Shown here piece after piece: positions 62,647 to 64,000 of a stretch of DNA of 64,000 nt. Source of the DNA: Ichthyophis bannanicus (lineage: Eukaryota; Chordata; Amphibia; Gymnophiona; Ichthyophiidae); assembly GCA_033557465.1 (NCBI GenBank), contig CM066035.1, positions 896,551,309 to 896,615,308 on the forward strand, in the 5' to 3' direction. The notes below the pieces were generated by a model. The model was not told the DNA's origin, ran no database searches, and worked only from the letters and a program-made list of their open reading frames with translations. A program made the translations under genes and the position numbers. The stretch's first letter is position 1. The number at the start of each line of letters is the position of its first letter.

Positions 62647-64000
62647 ATGGTGAGGCACTTCAATTCTCCCCCATCTCTCCTGGGCCTGTTGGATCAGGAA
62701 GTCTCTTCTCTCCTTGCCCAAGGGGCAATAGAAGAGGTTCCTCTTCTTCAACAAGGGACAGGATTCTACTCCCCTTATTTTCTCATAACAAAGAAGACAG
62801 GGGGATTCAGACCTATCCTAGATCTGAGAGAATTGAACAAATTTCTGTACAAGGAGAAATTCAAAATGCTTTCTCTAGGCATTCTCCTTCCATACCTTCA
62901 GAGTCAGGATTGGCTTTGTTCTCTAGATCTCAAGGATGCGTACACACATATACTCATCCACCCATCCCACAGAAAATATCTAAGATTTCTGTTTCAGGGA
63001 AAACATTTCCAGTACAGAGTACTTCCCTTCGGTCTAGCCTCTGCTCCAAGAGTGTTCACCAAATGCATGGCAGTTGTTGCCGCATTTCTAAGAGGTCTGG
63101 GAATTTTTGTATTCCCATATCTGGACGACTGGCTCATCCGAGCTCCATCTCAGTCAGAGGCCCAGATTTCTCTGGACCGCACAAGGCACATTCTGCAGTA
63201 TCTGGGACTGGTGATAAACCTTCCCAAATCTCAACTTATCCCTACTCAGTCTCTGGAATTCATAGGGGCCCAGTTGGACACCACCACTGCAAGGGCCTAC
63301 CTACCTCAAGTCCGGGGCCAACGTCTGGTGTGCTTGGCCTCCCAAGCTCAGTCCAGCAGTCACTTGACAGCCAGAGAAATGCTGCGACTTCTGGGCCACA
63401 TGGCCTCCACGGTTCACGTGGTGCCCTACGCTCGTCTTCACATGAGAGCAGCTCAATGGACCTTGGCCACCCAGTGGACTCAAGCATCAGGAGCGCTCTC
63501 CGACCAAATCCTCACCTCAAAGCGTCTGTTTTGGTCCCTTCAATGGTGGATGTCCACCAAGAATCTGTTGTTGGGGGCCCCCTTCCAACTTGTTGCCCCA
63601 AGCAACCCTCACAAAAGATGCCTCCCAAACAGGGTGGGGAGCCCATCTACAATCCCTCTCCACTCAGGGTACTTGGTCTCCACAGGAGACCACCCTTCAC
63701 ATCAACCTCCTGGAACTGCGAGCAATCTTCTTTGCCCTCAAAGTCTTTCATACCCTCCTTGTCAACCTGACCGTCCTAGTTCAGACAGACAATCAGGTGG
63801 CCATGTTCTACGTAAACAAACAAGGAGGGACAGGCTCTCTGTCGCTTTGCAACGAAGCTCTCAGATTATGGGCCTTCGCCAGAGAGCATCAAATTCATCT
63901 TCTGGCAGTATATCTTCCAGGGGTTCAAAACTCTCGGGCAGACAGACTCAGTCGAGTTCTGCTTCCACACGAATGGTCCCTACATATGGACCAGATAGGC
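62647..64000 (+). CDS. DIRS D7 reverse transcriptase, open to the window end
   Basis: From the Met at 62647 (MVRHFNSPPSLLGLLDQEV) this frame has no stop to base 64000, about 451 codons; it is also open upstream to about 62470, overlapping the gag end in the -1 frame. Motifs: AIEEVPLLQQGTGFYSPYFL, PILDLRELNKFLYKEKF, SLDLKDAYTHILIHPSHR (catalytic Asp), VLPFGLASAPRVFTKCMAVV, VFPYLDDWLIRA (YLDD codons 63118-63129), LTAREMLRLLGHMASTVHVV and LFWSLQWWMSTKNLLLGAPF. Near 63590-63610 a small deletion shifts the RNase H region into another frame, so the last ~130 codons here are not RNase H. The RT domain itself looks intact. Confidence 0.88.
   Translation, partial: MVRHFNSPPSLLGLLDQEVSSLLAQGAIEEVPLLQQGTGFYSPYFLITKKTGGFRPILDLRELNKFLYKEKFKMLSLGILLPYLQSQDWLCSLDLKDAYTHILIHPSHRKYLRFLFQGKHFQYRVLPFGLASAPRVFTKCMAVVAAFLRGLGIFVFPYLDDWLIRAPSQSEAQISLDRTRHILQYLGLVINLPKSQLIPTQSLEFIGAQLDTTTARAYLPQVRGQRLVCLASQAQSSSHLTAREMLRLLGHMASTVHVVPYARLHMRAAQWTLATQWTQASGALSDQILTSKRLFWSLQWWMSTKNLLLGAPFQLVAPSNPHKRCLPNRVGSPSTIPLHSGYLVSTGDHPSHQPPGTASNLLCPQSLSYPPCQPDRPSSDRQSGGHVLRKQTRRDRLSVALQRSSQIMGLRQRASNSSSGSISSRGSKLSGRQTQSSSASTRMVPTYGPDR
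63690..64000 (+). pseudogene. DIRS D7 RNase H and start of bridge, frame-shifted and cut by window edge
   Basis: LELRAIFFALKVFHTLLVNL and VQTDNQVAMFYVNKQGGTGS (DNA 63782-63840) carry RNase H Glu and Asp residues, then LWAFAREHQIHLLAVYLPG and the VLLPHEWSLHMDQ bridge start. Different frame from the RT because of the indel near 63600. The TDAS block is damaged as in D4, which suggests D4 and D7 share this defect or a common ancestor with it. Confidence 0.83.

Larger units (their letters stand above)
60341..64000 (+). mobile_element. DIRS retrotransposon D7, cut by the window edge
   Basis: 5' ITR from 60341 (ATCTCCAGGAACAAGCAGGA), then gag (60712-62482), RT and RNase H to the window end. ORFs are the least damaged of all the DIRS copies here. 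The recombinase and 3' ITR should lie in the next ~2 kb. The left flank is the CpG-moderate segment ending TTTAGAGTTT. Confidence 0.93.

Noticed and set aside
62559..63770. 403-codon Ser/Pro/His-rich frame in D7 (and the similar frame at 36648-37823 in D4)
   Set aside because: It is the shadow of the reverse transcriptase frame, which carries the YLDD and LDLKDAY motifs; this frame has no domain and is only open because of codon composition.

Overview
The window looks like vertebrate repeat-rich DNA that is almost wholly transposable-element sequence, with no complete host gene. The mix of DIRS tyrosine-recombinase retrotransposons, CR1 and L2 LINEs, a MIR-like CORE-SINE with an L2-type tail, RTE/BovB remnants and two hAT-like DNA transposons fits a large, DIRS-rich amphibian genome (possibly a caecilian). 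That assignment is an inference from the repertoire. There are no operons, ribosome-binding sites, CRISPR arrays, rRNA genes or functional tRNA genes.

Layout. 1-5098: a CR1 LINE (+) split by a nearly intact L2 LINE (-). 5099-11470: an old DIRS copy (D1, +) broken up by two SINEs, a CR1 and an L2. 11471-17242: CR1 pieces, one of them split by a 4.6-kb hAT-like element (hAT-B, 12283-16880) with an 8-bp target duplication (7 of 8 matching). 17240-24850: one L2 (-) interrupted by two CR1 insertions, the second of which carries a 2.65-kb hAT (hAT-A, 20474-23122) with a perfect 8-bp duplication. 25031-26055: a 5'-truncated L2 with a ~41-bp target duplication beside a DIRS 3' fragment (D2). 26056-64000: five further DIRS copies, D3 (27599-32251), D4 (34322-40002, best preserved), D5 (42343-47590, gag only), D6 (49269-54865) and D7 (60341 to the window edge), separated by CR1, SINE and RTE fragments and a few unrecognised stretches. 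A CpG-moderate segment at about 59640-60260 carries a TATA box, CRE-like half sites and a splice-donor-like end, and is the only place where I suspect host regulatory or exonic sequence.

How the parts work together. The DIRS copies share one plan: an inverted terminal repeat of ~160 bp with a 3' extension; a Gag with N-terminal Cys-pair motifs; a reverse transcriptase with a YLDD box, followed by RNase H and a conserved bridge; a tyrosine recombinase read in an overlapping frame; then an internal complementary region that is the reverse complement of the joined element ends. This is the DIRS replication logic: RNA to circular DNA to recombinase-mediated integration. The L2 and CR1 LINEs use an endonuclease and reverse transcriptase at a nick, and the SINE apparently borrows the L2 machinery through a shared terminal hairpin and A/T-rich tail. 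Every recognised ORF except the part of the D7 reverse transcriptase inside the window shows a stop, frameshift or truncation.
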